From CAKOSP01 sp964369845 (lineage in GTDB: Bacteria > Bacillota_I > Bacilli_A > RF39 > UBA660): a stretch of 50,215 nucleotides of DNA. The DNA is taken from positions 1 through 50,215 of the forward strand of contig CAYJFJ010000008.1 of NCBI GenBank assembly GCA_964369845.1, written 5' to 3'. This document shows positions 33,985 to 42,382 of this stretch, in pieces. Position 1 is the first letter of the stretch. Every line of letters starts with the position of its first letter. Under the pieces are notes generated by a model. It saw only the letters and a list, made by a program, of their open reading frames with translations, was not told the DNA's origin and searched no databases. Position numbers and translations under genes: made by a program.

Positions 33985-34013
33985 ATAATATCATAATTAT
34001 ATATAATTGTAAA
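33985..34013 (-). promoter_or_regulatory. Promoter of the surface protein gene
   Basis: -35 TTTACA (34008-34013), 17-base spacer, -10 TATTAT (33985-33990). Confidence 0.55.
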
Positions 34014-34089
34014 TAAAGGTAAAAAGTAAAAAAATATAATGAAAAAAATCTCAAAATTTGATATACTTATAATACTAAAGGAGTTTATT

Positions 34090-34629
34090 ATGCAAGCAAT
34101 ATCAATCATATTAATAATTTTTACTATAGTGGCAATAGGAACATTACTGTATGCCATTACATATAACAAATTACAACATTATAAAACAAGAATTGAAGTA
34201 TCAGAAAATTCAATTGATGATGCACTTAGACAAAAATATGATTACATATGTGAATTAAACTCACTTATAAAAAAAGAAATTACTGATAAAGATTATTTGA
34301 AAGAATTCATAGAACTTAAAAATCATAAACTTACTAATTACGATACCGATAGAAAACTAATCGAAGCTATAAACATAATTAAAGAGCTTAAAAATGATCA
34401 CAGTAATATAGACAATAAAGAATACGACAAAATAATGAATAACGTTAAAAAACTAGATATAGAATTAATAGCAGCAAAAAGTTTTTTTAATAAATATACA
34501 TCTGAACTAAATATCATAATTAGAAAATTCCCAACAAATGTTGTTGCTAAAAATCACAAATTTAAAATAAAGCCTTTTTTTGACAATAAAAATATGCAAG
34601 ACGCTGTAATTGACGACTTTAAATTATAA
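34090..34629 (+). CDS. LemA family protein
   Basis: A 179-residue protein with one N-terminal membrane helix (about 3-22) and a long helical cytoplasmic or outer domain. The family marks are YNKLQHYKTRIEVSENSIDDALRQKYDYICELNSLI, a variant of the LemA NxLxxxxxxVxxAxxxIxxxLxRRxDLIPxL line, and the C-terminal AAKSFFNKYTSELNIIIRKFP with PFF. The usual N of the opening is kept (YN). Function is unknown. The start at 34090 is set by AAAGGAG 7 nt upstream. It overlaps the end of ung by 6 bases. Confidence 0.8.
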   Translation: MQAISIILIIFTIVAIGTLLYAITYNKLQHYKTRIEVSENSIDDALRQKYDYICELNSLIKKEITDKDYLKEFIELKNHKLTNYDTDRKLIEAINIIKELKNDHSNIDNKEYDKIMNNVKKLDIELIAAKSFFNKYTSELNIIIRKFPTNVVAKNHKFKIKPFFDNKNMQDAVIDDFKL

Positions 34630-35280
34630 GTCCCAATTAATGCCTTGCATTTTATTTTTCTTTAAAAATTCATTAGTTTTAGAAAAAGGTTTACTACCAA
34701 AAAATCCATTTCTAGCTGAAAAAGGAGAAGGATGAACACTTTCTAAAATTAAGTGTTTTTTATTTGTAATAATACTTTTCTTTTCTTTAGCAAAGTTTCC
34801 CCATAAAATAAATACTACTGGAGAATTTTTATCATTTAATTTTCTTAATACTTCATCAGTGAAATAATTCCATCCAATTTTTTTATGACTAGCAGGCTTA
34901 TCTTTTTCTACTGTTAAAGATGTATTTAAAAGTAAAACACCTTCTTTAGCCCATGATGATAAATTACCAGTAGATAACAAAATATTTAAATCTGAGTAAA
35001 GCTCTTTGTAAATGTTTTTAAGTGAAGGTGGTAATTTAACATTTTCTTTGACAGAAAAAGATAACCCATGGGCTTCATTTTCTCCATGATAAGGGTCTTG
35101 TCCTAAAATAACCACTTTAACATTTTCATAAGAAGTCATTTTAAAAGCATTAAATAAATCTTCTTTTGTAGGATAAATTATATTTTTATCATATTCACAT
35201 AATACTTTACTATATAATTCATTATAACTTTTTGATTCAAAAACATCTTTTAAAACTATATCCCAATCATTACCTATCAT
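34624..35280 (-). CDS. ung: Uracil-DNA glycosylase
   Basis: A 218-residue family 1 UDG that cuts uracil out of DNA. The catalytic D62 lies in GQDPYHG (60-66), LSFSV follows, LLLNTSLTV gives the uracil-binding Asn, and the second catalytic His is H183 in HPSPFSA. All key residues are present. It starts 4 bases inside the rlmH stop (ATGA), so it is part of the dnaB-walJ-rlmH run. Only a poor AATGC/GCATT hairpin (34639-34651) could stop transcription from the opposite lemA-like gene within it. Confidence 0.97.
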   Translation of the reverse strand: MIGNDWDIVLKDVFESKSYNELYSKVLCEYDKNIIYPTKEDLFNAFKMTSYENVKVVILGQDPYHGENEAHGLSFSVKENVKLPPSLKNIYKELYSDLNILLSTGNLSSWAKEGVLLLNTSLTVEKDKPASHKKIGWNYFTDEVLRKLNDKNSPVVFILWGNFAKEKKSIITNKKHLILESVHPSPFSARNGFFGSKPFSKTNEFLKKNKMQGINWDL

Positions 35281-35714
35281 TTATGGTAAGCCTCGTTATT
35301 TAAAATTTTAAAGCTTCTATAAATTTGCTCAAGTAAGATTCCTCTAAAAAGTCCATGTGGAAAAGTAAAATCAGAAAACGTAATTCTTTCTTTACATTTT
35401 ACTTTTATTGACTCATCGATTCCAAATGATGAACCTATTATAAACGTAATGGTGCTATTATAAGTAAATAATTTATCGATATGTTGAGCAAAATTTTCAC
35501 TCGAATACCTATTACCTTTAATATCTAAAACAATATTATAATCACTTACTTTAAAAATTTTTTCTAAAGCAACTGTTTCTTTTTTTATATCACTTTCATC
35601 AGGAAGATTAATAATTTCTACTTTATGATATTTTTGTAATCTTTTCATATAATCATTACATAAGTCTATTAAATATTTTTCTTTAATTTTTCCAAAACAT
35701 ACAATTTTAATCAA
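35277..35714 (-). CDS. rlmH: 23S rRNA pseudouridine(1915) N3-methyltransferase
   Basis: A 145-residue SPOUT methyltransferase that modifies helix 69 of 23S rRNA. It has the C-terminal knot FIIGSSFGID, FPHGLFRGILLEQIYRSFKIL and the end NEAYHK; the usual ending is GxPYHK, with A here for P. It overlaps walJ by 8 bases. The walJ-rlmH pairing is conserved in Firmicutes. Confidence 0.96.
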   Translation of the reverse strand: MIKIVCFGKIKEKYLIDLCNDYMKRLQKYHKVEIINLPDESDIKKETVALEKIFKVSDYNIVLDIKGNRYSSENFAQHIDKLFTYNSTITFIIGSSFGIDESIKVKCKERITFSDFTFPHGLFRGILLEQIYRSFKILNNEAYHK

Positions 35715-36474
35715 TTAACATTACCTCACTTATTTCATTTTGCTTAGCACAGCATATATCTTTAAATGTTACATCATAATCATTTAAAATTTCTAAAACA
35801 GTATTAATAGCATTTTCTTCACTATTATTATCTTCACTTAAATGTATTAAAAGAACTTTTTTAGTATTGACACCTATTAATTTAGATAAATAAAAACCAG
35901 CTTGATTATTAGATAAATGGCCTTCATCTCCTAAAATTCTCTTTTTTAAATAATCTGGATATTTTCCTGAATTCAAAAGTTCAATATCATGATTACTTTC
36001 CATTAAAAAAACATCACTATCATAAAAATTTTTAAAATGCTTTTGTTTAACATAACCTGTATCAGTAATGTAAGAAACTTTCTTGTTATTATACTCAATT
36101 ATGTAATTTCGCGAATCAGGGCTATCATGACTAGATTTTAACGCTGTAATTACTATACCATTAAATTCTATAATATCCTCAAAAAAATTAACTCTATCAA
36201 AATCTTTTAGTTCTTGTAATTCTTCAAACATAGAATAACTAATACATAATGTGGCTTGTGTTTTTTTCAAAATGTTTTTTAAAGAAGATATATGATCAGA
36301 GTGTACATGTGTAATAAATATAAAATTAATGTCTTCAATATTAACATTTAGTTCATTTAAAGAAGAGGAAAGATATTTGTAATTTTTACCTGCGTCAAAA
36401 AGTATTTTAACGCCGTTTATTTCCACAAAATAACTATTCCCCTTCGAACCACTACATAAACTACATACTTTCAT
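35707..36474 (-). CDS. walJ: WalJ/YycJ MBL-fold exonuclease-like protein
   Basis: A 255-residue MBL-fold protein. It opens CSLCSGSKGNSYFVE with FDAGKNYK, and has the metal motif THVHSDH (H56, H58, D60, H61), SHDSPDS, SYITDTGY, MESNHD and LIHLSEDNN. This is the YycJ/WalJ type, a 5'-3' exonuclease linked to DNA repair and cell-wall control near the Firmicutes walRK genes. Here it shares one base with the upstream M23 gene (TAATG). Confidence 0.9.
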   Translation of the reverse strand: MKVCSLCSGSKGNSYFVEINGVKILFDAGKNYKYLSSSLNELNVNIEDINFIFITHVHSDHISSLKNILKKTQATLCISYSMFEELQELKDFDRVNFFEDIIEFNGIVITALKSSHDSPDSRNYIIEYNNKKVSYITDTGYVKQKHFKNFYDSDVFLMESNHDIELLNSGKYPDYLKKRILGDEGHLSNNQAGFYLSKLIGVNTKKVLLIHLSEDNNSEENAINTVLEILNDYDVTFKDICCAKQNEISEVMLID

Positions 36475-38006
36475 TATCCACCGTAAATTAGTTTATGTGG
36501 ATCATAATACGTAACACTAGCACCAGTATAAGGCTCACCAACAGAAAATCCTAAGTGAAGATGTGTACCAGTAGACCAACCAGTAGTACCCATTCCACCT
36601 ATTTGTTGTCCACCTTGAACATAATCACCAACACTAACACGTAAACTTCCTTTATACATATGAAGGTAAGTAGAATAATAATTATTACCATGACTTATAA
36701 CTACATGTGTACCACTTGTCCATCTTGAACAACCTGAGCATGCTTCTGCAGCTTGAACAACTACACCATCAGCAATAGCATATATCGGAGAGTTTGAACC
36801 TGTACCAGAATAATCTGTTCCAGTATGACGTTCTCCAGATCGGTAAACTCCAAATGCTGAAGTAACAATTGCTCCAGATTTAACCGGTAAATAAAACTGT
36901 AATCCTGTTTCAATATAACCTGTTGAAACATTTGAACTACCACTACTAGATGATTGTTGACCTTTTGTAGTAACTTGATCTACAACTTCTCTTAATATTT
37001 CTTCGTCAAATATTTTAATTTCCTGAGACTGCAATCCGTTGGTAACAACATATGCTTGAGTAAACTTTTGAAGCCCAGTAACACCCGCTGTTGTAATTTC
37101 ACTATAACTTGAAGGTTTAGTATAATCATAAACAGTAATATTACGATATTCAACTTCTTGTTCGACTACTTCTCTTACTTCATATACAAAGTTAATAACA
37201 GGATTTAAAAGAGTAACATTAACAGTTGAATTAATTTCTAGAAGAGTATCTTCTTGATAATCAGGGTTAGCAATTAAAAACTCTTCGGTATTAAGTCTAT
37301 TATCAGACGCTATACTAGAAATAGTATCACCAGATTTAACTTTATAACTTGTAATTTTTGCATCTTTTCCAAATACTAAATATTGAGTTAAAGAATCAAC
37401 GTCAGTAAATATTTCTTCAGCAACACTAATGTAATTTTCTTTTACAGAAATATTTTCAGTAAAATACATAGCTTCTATAACCAAACCAGATTCTTCAATA
37501 GTAGCTTGCTCTTCATTAACATAATTATAATAAAGTTCATCATCTATAAATGCAGTAATAAATTTATGCATTGCTTCATCAAATATTTCTTTAGATAAAA
37601 CATTAATAACAATATTTTCTTTCGGATCTTCTCCTTCAACAACTGGATGTTTAATAGTAACTGTGTATCCTTTAATAGTAAAATCATTTGCATTTTCTAT
37701 TTCTTTATAAACTTCCTTAATTTCTGTTAAATCATCGTTATATGTGTTAATTTTAACCATATTAAAATTTGAAGGAGGATAAACATTATCAACTCCAAAT
37801 TCATCTTTAATCGCTAACTGTTCTTCATTTATTAAATTATATAATTCATCAGCTTCTTTAATTAAACCAATTTCTTCATCATTCAAATAAACTTTATATA
37901 AAGAATTAGCATCTTCTTTTTTACTTATATTTACATATTCAGCAGTATATAAAAACACTGTTAAAATAGATAATATAAATATTAAAAAATAATATTTTTT
38001 ATTCAC
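36474..38006 (-). CDS. LysM-G5-M23 peptidoglycan hydrolase
   Basis: A 510-residue exported murein hydrolase. It has a signal anchor (about 5-22), a beta-rich region to about 220, LysM at about 222-268 (YKVKSGDTISSIASDNRLNTEE), a G5 domain (about 275-350, EVREVVEQEVEYRN and GLQKFTQAYVVTNG) and a C-terminal M23 domain. Zinc residues are H394 and D398 (GERHTGTDYSG) and H482/H484 (GTHLHLG). It starts with GTG at 38006, sharing one base with the dnaB stop. It sits where many Firmicutes carry walRK-walHI. The hydrolase is complete and would act on cross-bridges outside the membrane. Confidence 0.92.
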   Translation of the reverse strand: MNKKYYFLIFILSILTVFLYTAEYVNISKKEDANSLYKVYLNDEEIGLIKEADELYNLINEEQLAIKDEFGVDNVYPPSNFNMVKINTYNDDLTEIKEVYKEIENANDFTIKGYTVTIKHPVVEGEDPKENIVINVLSKEIFDEAMHKFITAFIDDELYYNYVNEEQATIEESGLVIEAMYFTENISVKENYISVAEEIFTDVDSLTQYLVFGKDAKITSYKVKSGDTISSIASDNRLNTEEFLIANPDYQEDTLLEINSTVNVTLLNPVINFVYEVREVVEQEVEYRNITVYDYTKPSSYSEITTAGVTGLQKFTQAYVVTNGLQSQEIKIFDEEILREVVDQVTTKGQQSSSSGSSNVSTGYIETGLQFYLPVKSGAIVTSAFGVYRSGERHTGTDYSGTGSNSPIYAIADGVVVQAAEACSGCSRWTSGTHVVISHGNNYYSTYLHMYKGSLRVSVGDYVQGGQQIGGMGTTGWSTGTHLHLGFSVGEPYTGASVTYYDPHKLIYGG

Positions 38007-39343
38007 TATTCATCATCCTTTTTTAAATTTACGCTATTTTTAAATGTACTTGTAGGTAAATCAAATAATAAATCGACAGTTCCAAGACCACCTTTTCTAT
38101 GTTTAGCAATAGATAATTCAGCCGGAACAATTTTTTGATTTATATCTTTTTTTTCATAATAATCTTTACGATTTATAAAAAGTACCATATCTGCATCCTG
38201 TTCTAACGAACCTGATTCCCTAAGATCTGCTAGCATTGGCTGATTACTTTCACGTTTTTCTGCACTACGAGATAACTGTGATAAAGCAATAACCGGCACA
38301 CTTAATTCAAGTGCCATAGTTTTTAAACTTCTTGAGATTTCAGAAACCTCTACTTGTCTAGATTCAATCCTACGATTTCCAGATGATACTAATTGAAGGT
38401 AATCGATTATAACAAGGCCAAGCCCAGTATCACCATTAGCAAGTCTTCTACATTTAGCTCTAATTTCAGCCGCAGTAATACCTGCATTATCTTCAATAAA
38501 CATATTTGTACTACCTAACTGGTATAAAGCTTCATTATATCTTTTCCAGTCATTTTCTTGCATATTACCAGTAGCTAGTTTATATGAATCTATTTGACCA
38601 ACAGAAGAAATCATACGATTTACAAGCATTTCTGCTGGCATCTCTAAGTTAAATACTGCTACAGCTTTTTTAGTTGTAGAAGCTGCATACGTAGCCATAT
38701 TTAAAACAAACGCAGTTTTTCCCATCCCTGGTCTAGCAGCTAAGATTATAAGTTCTCCGCCTTGAAAACCAGTAGTAATTTTATCAAAATCATAAAATCC
38801 AGTTTCAAGTCCAGTAATAGGTTTCTTATTTTTTGCAAGTTCTTCTAATTTTTCTTGAGCTCTTCTTAGAACTTCATTAATTGGAACAAAGTCCCCAACA
38901 CTTCTAGATCTTACTACATTTAAAATGTTTTTTTCTGACACATCAAGTAGAGAGTTAACATCTTCATTATCATAAGCATCCGTAACAATCTCAGTAGCTG
39001 TTTCTATTAAATTTCTTCTAACAGCGTTTTCCTTTACAATAGCCATATAATGTTCTAAATTAGCACTAGTAACAACAGAATCTATTATTTCAGCTAAATA
39101 ATCTAAACCAACTTCATTTAATTTTTTTATTTTATCAAGTTCATTTTTAACAGTAGTTACATCAATTGGACTATTAGATTTATGAAGTTGTGAAATAGTA
39201 TTAAATAAAATTTTATTTTTAGTATCGTAAAACATGTCAACAAACATTTCTTCACATATTTTATCAACATCATATTTATTAATAAAAGCTACTCCAAGTA
39301 CACTTTTTTCTGCTTCCAAATTTGCTGGCATAGTTCTAGCCAT
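38006..39343 (-). CDS. dnaB: Replicative DNA helicase
   Basis: A 445-residue DnaB-type helicase (named dnaC in Bacillus). The N-terminal domain is PANLEAEKSVLG. The RecA-like core has Walker A ARPGMGKT (203-210, K209), Walker B LVIIDYLQL, SQLSRSAEKR and the arginine finger region DLRESGSLEQDADMVLFINR. The start at 39343 (MARTMPAN) is set by GTAGGTGAT 4-5 nt upstream; an upstream start at 39352 lies within that site. It follows rplI with only the Shine-Dalgarno between them. Confidence 0.97.
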   Translation of the reverse strand: MARTMPANLEAEKSVLGVAFINKYDVDKICEEMFVDMFYDTKNKILFNTISQLHKSNSPIDVTTVKNELDKIKKLNEVGLDYLAEIIDSVVTSANLEHYMAIVKENAVRRNLIETATEIVTDAYDNEDVNSLLDVSEKNILNVVRSRSVGDFVPINEVLRRAQEKLEELAKNKKPITGLETGFYDFDKITTGFQGGELIILAARPGMGKTAFVLNMATYAASTTKKAVAVFNLEMPAEMLVNRMISSVGQIDSYKLATGNMQENDWKRYNEALYQLGSTNMFIEDNAGITAAEIRAKCRRLANGDTGLGLVIIDYLQLVSSGNRRIESRQVEVSEISRSLKTMALELSVPVIALSQLSRSAEKRESNQPMLADLRESGSLEQDADMVLFINRKDYYEKKDINQKIVPAELSIAKHRKGGLGTVDLLFDLPTSTFKNSVNLKKDDE

Positions 39344-39352
39344 GATTATCAC

Positions 39353-39793
39353 CTACTTTACTAATACAATTTTTACATTGAATTTAACTTTTTTATGCAA
39401 TTCTATTTCAACAATATGAGTACCTAGAGTACTAATGTGTTCGTTCATTTTAATTGCCTTTTTATCTATTTTATATCCAAGTTCTTTGAATTTTTCACTT
39501 ATTTGTTTAGAAGAAATACTTCCAAATACTTTTCCATCATTTCCTGTTTTAACAGTAAATTTACATTCCTTATCCTCTAGTTTGTCTTTAAGAGTATTGT
39601 ATTCAGCAACTAAAGCATCTTCTTTGCTCTGTCTATCACTAAGTTCATGATTTAAAATTTCACCACTTCTCTTAGAATAGGCTACTGCATATTTATTTTT
39701 AATTAAAAAATTATTAGCATAACCATCAGACACATCAATAATTTGATCTTTCTTCCCTTGTCCTTTAACATCTTTAAGTAATATTACTTTCAT
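39353..39793 (-). CDS. rplI: 50S ribosomal protein L9
   Basis: A 146-residue L9. The N-terminal domain MKVILLKDVKGQGKKDQIIDVSDGYANNFLI is followed by the long helix and C-terminal domain with GKVFGSISSKQI and LGTHIVEIELHKKV. GAAGGAGGAAA precedes it. First gene of the rplI-dnaB run. Confidence 0.98.
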   Translation of the reverse strand: MKVILLKDVKGQGKKDQIIDVSDGYANNFLIKNKYAVAYSKRSGEILNHELSDRQSKEDALVAEYNTLKDKLEDKECKFTVKTGNDGKVFGSISSKQISEKFKELGYKIDKKAIKMNEHISTLGTHIVEIELHKKVKFNVKIVLVK

Positions 39794-39819
39794 ATATTTC
39801 CTCCTTCAAATGCACAAAT

Positions 39820-39847
39820 ATTATACCACAAAAATAAGCATAAGCAA
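39820..39847 (-). promoter_or_regulatory. Promoter of rplI-dnaB-M23-walJ-rlmH-ung
   Basis: -35 TTGCTT (39842-39847), 16-base spacer, extended -10 TGGTATAAT with TATAAT at 39820-39825. Confidence 0.65.
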
Positions 39848-39867
39848 AATTTTAAATTATAAAAAAA

Positions 39868-39899
39868 CCATAAAAAGTATTATAATTTATTTTTTATGG
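39868..39899 (-). terminator. Terminator of the three-gene insert
   Basis: CCATAAAAA / TTTTTATGG stem with a 14-base loop and a minus-strand run of seven U. It overlaps the stop codon of the ATP-grasp gene. Confidence 0.75.
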
Positions 39900-40779
39900 C
39901 TTTAATTAACATATTAATTTTTTCTTTTCTAAACTTTCTAGGAATTACTCCAAAAAATAAACTTGGATCTAATAATTCACTTTCTAACACTAAATAATTA
40001 TTATTATCTTTGATAATATCTACTCTCAAAAATAAATAACCATTATACAAATCAGATACTTTTTGACCAAGAGATAAAAGCTTTTTATCAATGTTATAAA
40101 CAAACTCCAAATGTTTTTTAGAGTTTAAAACTCCTGGGAATCTTTTAATAGCATAACTAAATGTACCATCGATATATATTAAAGAATATTCTCCATCTTT
40201 AATTCCACTTATAAATGGCTGAATCATATATCTACCTACTAAATCGTTATTAATATCAGTTATCTTTGTAAATTTAAAGGTATTATTTCCGCTAGCAGAT
40301 ATTGTAGGTTTCAATACGAATTTACCACTATCAACAAACTCTAATAATTCCTCAGAATCATAGAATCTACTATCTATAGTAGGAATATCATTTTCCAAGA
40401 ATAAATTATATTGTTTTTCCTTATCGTAATTATCACTAATTAAACTTAAATCGTTACAAACTAATACTTTACTTTTTTTTAAACGGTTCAAAAAATTAGC
40501 AAACATTTTTAAATTACTTTGGTAACCCCAAATAGACCTTATAATTACTAAATCATAATCTTGATAACAAACGTTTTCATCTTCATAAGCAACAATATGA
40601 ACATCATAACTATTTTTAGTCAAAAAGTGTTTCAAGTAAAAATCTTCCATAAGCTTTCCAGCGTAATTACGAGATGATACTATTGCAATTTTCTTAGAAG
40701 TATTACTAACAAAAAGTATTCTTGCAAACTTATTGCTAATTTTAAAAATATTAAACTTAATTTTTCTAACAATTTTCAT
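39880..40779 (-). CDS. ATP-grasp ligase (RimK/DcsG-like)
   Basis: A 299-residue ATP-grasp enzyme. The pre-grasp region has KIAIVSSRNYAGKLMED and DYDLVIIRSIWGY. ATP-binding parts include GKFVLKPTISASGNNTF (about 150-166, the K and flexible loop) and RYMIQPFISGIKDGEYSLIYI. The metal-binding end is LFLRVDIIKDN then YLVLESELLDPSLFF. The ExE-xxxPSLFF pattern is typical of DcsG-like and related amide-bond ligases that join amino acids or ureido compounds. It lies one base after the PLP aminotransferase. Substrates cannot be read from the sequence. It is the last gene of the insert. Confidence 0.8.
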   Translation of the reverse strand: MKIVRKIKFNIFKISNKFARILFVSNTSKKIAIVSSRNYAGKLMEDFYLKHFLTKNSYDVHIVAYEDENVCYQDYDLVIIRSIWGYQSNLKMFANFLNRLKKSKVLVCNDLSLISDNYDKEKQYNLFLENDIPTIDSRFYDSEELLEFVDSGKFVLKPTISASGNNTFKFTKITDINNDLVGRYMIQPFISGIKDGEYSLIYIDGTFSYAIKRFPGVLNSKKHLEFVYNIDKKLLSLGQKVSDLYNGYLFLRVDIIKDNNNYLVLESELLDPSLFFGVIPRKFRKEKINMLIKAIKNKL

Positions 40780-40780
40780 A

Positions 40781-42382
40781 TTATTTCAAATCCCTTACTG
40801 CAGTATTAATAATATACATGACATCAATCATAGCTTTTTTAGTTAACGCAAAACTGATTCTACCTATAATTTCTTCTTTATTAGGCCATGACATACTTTT
40901 ACCCATAATATATTCTACTTTACCTTTAATATAAAAATATTTGAGTAAATCATAATCATTTTCAATTAAATTATCATCATAAGTTTTACCTTTTAATTTA
41001 GTGAAATCAAGTACTGCAAAGAAACCAGATTTAGGAACAACTCCTTTTCTTATAGAAACATTTGGAATGCCTTTAAATATAACTTTTAGCTCTTCTTCAC
41101 CTTTAATATATTTCTTAATATCTTTTACAATTTTATTTTTAAGTTTTTCATCCTTAACTGAGTTAATACCATCTACCATTGCTTTAAATAATTGATATCT
41201 ATATTTATATTCAGGAATTAACTTTTTAAAATACTTTTTGTAATATCTATATCTTTTATTACTTCCATTATATGCTCCAGAACAAGCTTCAACTTGTAAA
41301 GCAGGTGTTGATAATACTGTTTGAAAAGTTTTATCCTCTATTTTATGAATTATAGGTGTTGGAGCTACAATAAAACCAGCTCTAAAACTAGCAAGTCCAT
41401 ATGCTTTAGAAATTCCGAATAGTGATATTGTATTATTGAAATATTTCGGATTACTAGCCATAGGAATAGCAAGATTATCATTATCGTAACCTAAATCACG
41501 ATAAATTAAATCATCAATGACAAATACACCCTTTTCTAAACAAACTTCTGCTATAGAATTAAGTATTTCAACATTTTCCGAATTCATTACATTTCCAATT
41601 GGATTATGAGGATTCATGTTTAAAAATGCAACAACTTTTGGTGTATAATCAAGTTTACCGGAAAACTCTTTTGTTAATCTTTTATTAACCGAATCGATTT
41701 TTTCTCCAAGGAGCTGGCTATTAACAAACCATCCATCTTCTTCTCTTAAATCTAGAATTTCTACTCTAGCATTATATCTGTCAGCTTCTATGGCAAAAAG
41801 ACCATAATTTGGACCAGTTAAAATAATTACATCTTCTGGCCTAGCGATAAAGTTACAAATCATAGCATATGCTTGACTAATTGAAACAGTAAAAGCTACA
41901 TTGTTTATTCCAAGTCCATCATAATTATCATTTTTTTCTAACTTAAAACCCTCTCGAACCAAATATTCAACAATCTTTTTTCTATTTCTAGCATTACCAA
42001 TACCAGTTGGATACATATATAATTTACTACTTTTTAAACTTTTCTTAATTGCTTCAACAGAATATTTAAAAGGCTTCCATTTTAAAGGAGTACCACTTTG
42101 AAAATTATCATACTCAGTTCTTCTTTTAATATCTGGATTACCAAATTCATGTATATCTCTTGAAAAAAAGTCAAAAGCTTCGCCAATTTCTTTTATTGCA
42201 GGAGAAAAATCTTTATTATCAAGTCTTTTGCCTATACTTCTGTGTTCGCATAATGTTTCAGGATGAGCATCTGTATAATCCTTAAGTGCTTTTGAAAAAT
42301 TTGCAGGATCAAATTCATTTGAATCCATTAAATTATCCCATTTAATAATTTTTTTAACTATTTTTTTTACTTTACTTATCAT
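40781..42382 (-). CDS. PLP-dependent fold-type I aminotransferase, large form
   Basis: A 533-residue class I/II aminotransferase-like enzyme. The PLP lysine is K326 in FGISKAYGLASFRAGF. NMNPHNPIGN, VIDDLIYRDLGYD and YPTGIGNARNRKKIVEYL are the other active-site lines. It has about 110 extra N-terminal residues (DSNEFDPANFSKALKDYTDAHPE) and a long C-terminal region. That size is near 4-aspartate decarboxylase AsdA, but I cannot confirm that assignment. It overlaps the serine hydrolase stop by 4 bases (ATGA) and ends one base before the ATP-grasp gene. The product is probably an amino acid used by that ligase. Confidence 0.8.
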   Translation of the reverse strand: MISKVKKIVKKIIKWDNLMDSNEFDPANFSKALKDYTDAHPETLCEHRSIGKRLDNKDFSPAIKEIGEAFDFFSRDIHEFGNPDIKRRTEYDNFQSGTPLKWKPFKYSVEAIKKSLKSSKLYMYPTGIGNARNRKKIVEYLVREGFKLEKNDNYDGLGINNVAFTVSISQAYAMICNFIARPEDVIILTGPNYGLFAIEADRYNARVEILDLREEDGWFVNSQLLGEKIDSVNKRLTKEFSGKLDYTPKVVAFLNMNPHNPIGNVMNSENVEILNSIAEVCLEKGVFVIDDLIYRDLGYDNDNLAIPMASNPKYFNNTISLFGISKAYGLASFRAGFIVAPTPIIHKIEDKTFQTVLSTPALQVEACSGAYNGSNKRYRYYKKYFKKLIPEYKYRYQLFKAMVDGINSVKDEKLKNKIVKDIKKYIKGEEELKVIFKGIPNVSIRKGVVPKSGFFAVLDFTKLKGKTYDDNLIENDYDLLKYFYIKGKVEYIMGKSMSWPNKEEIIGRISFALTKKAMIDVMYIINTAVRDLK

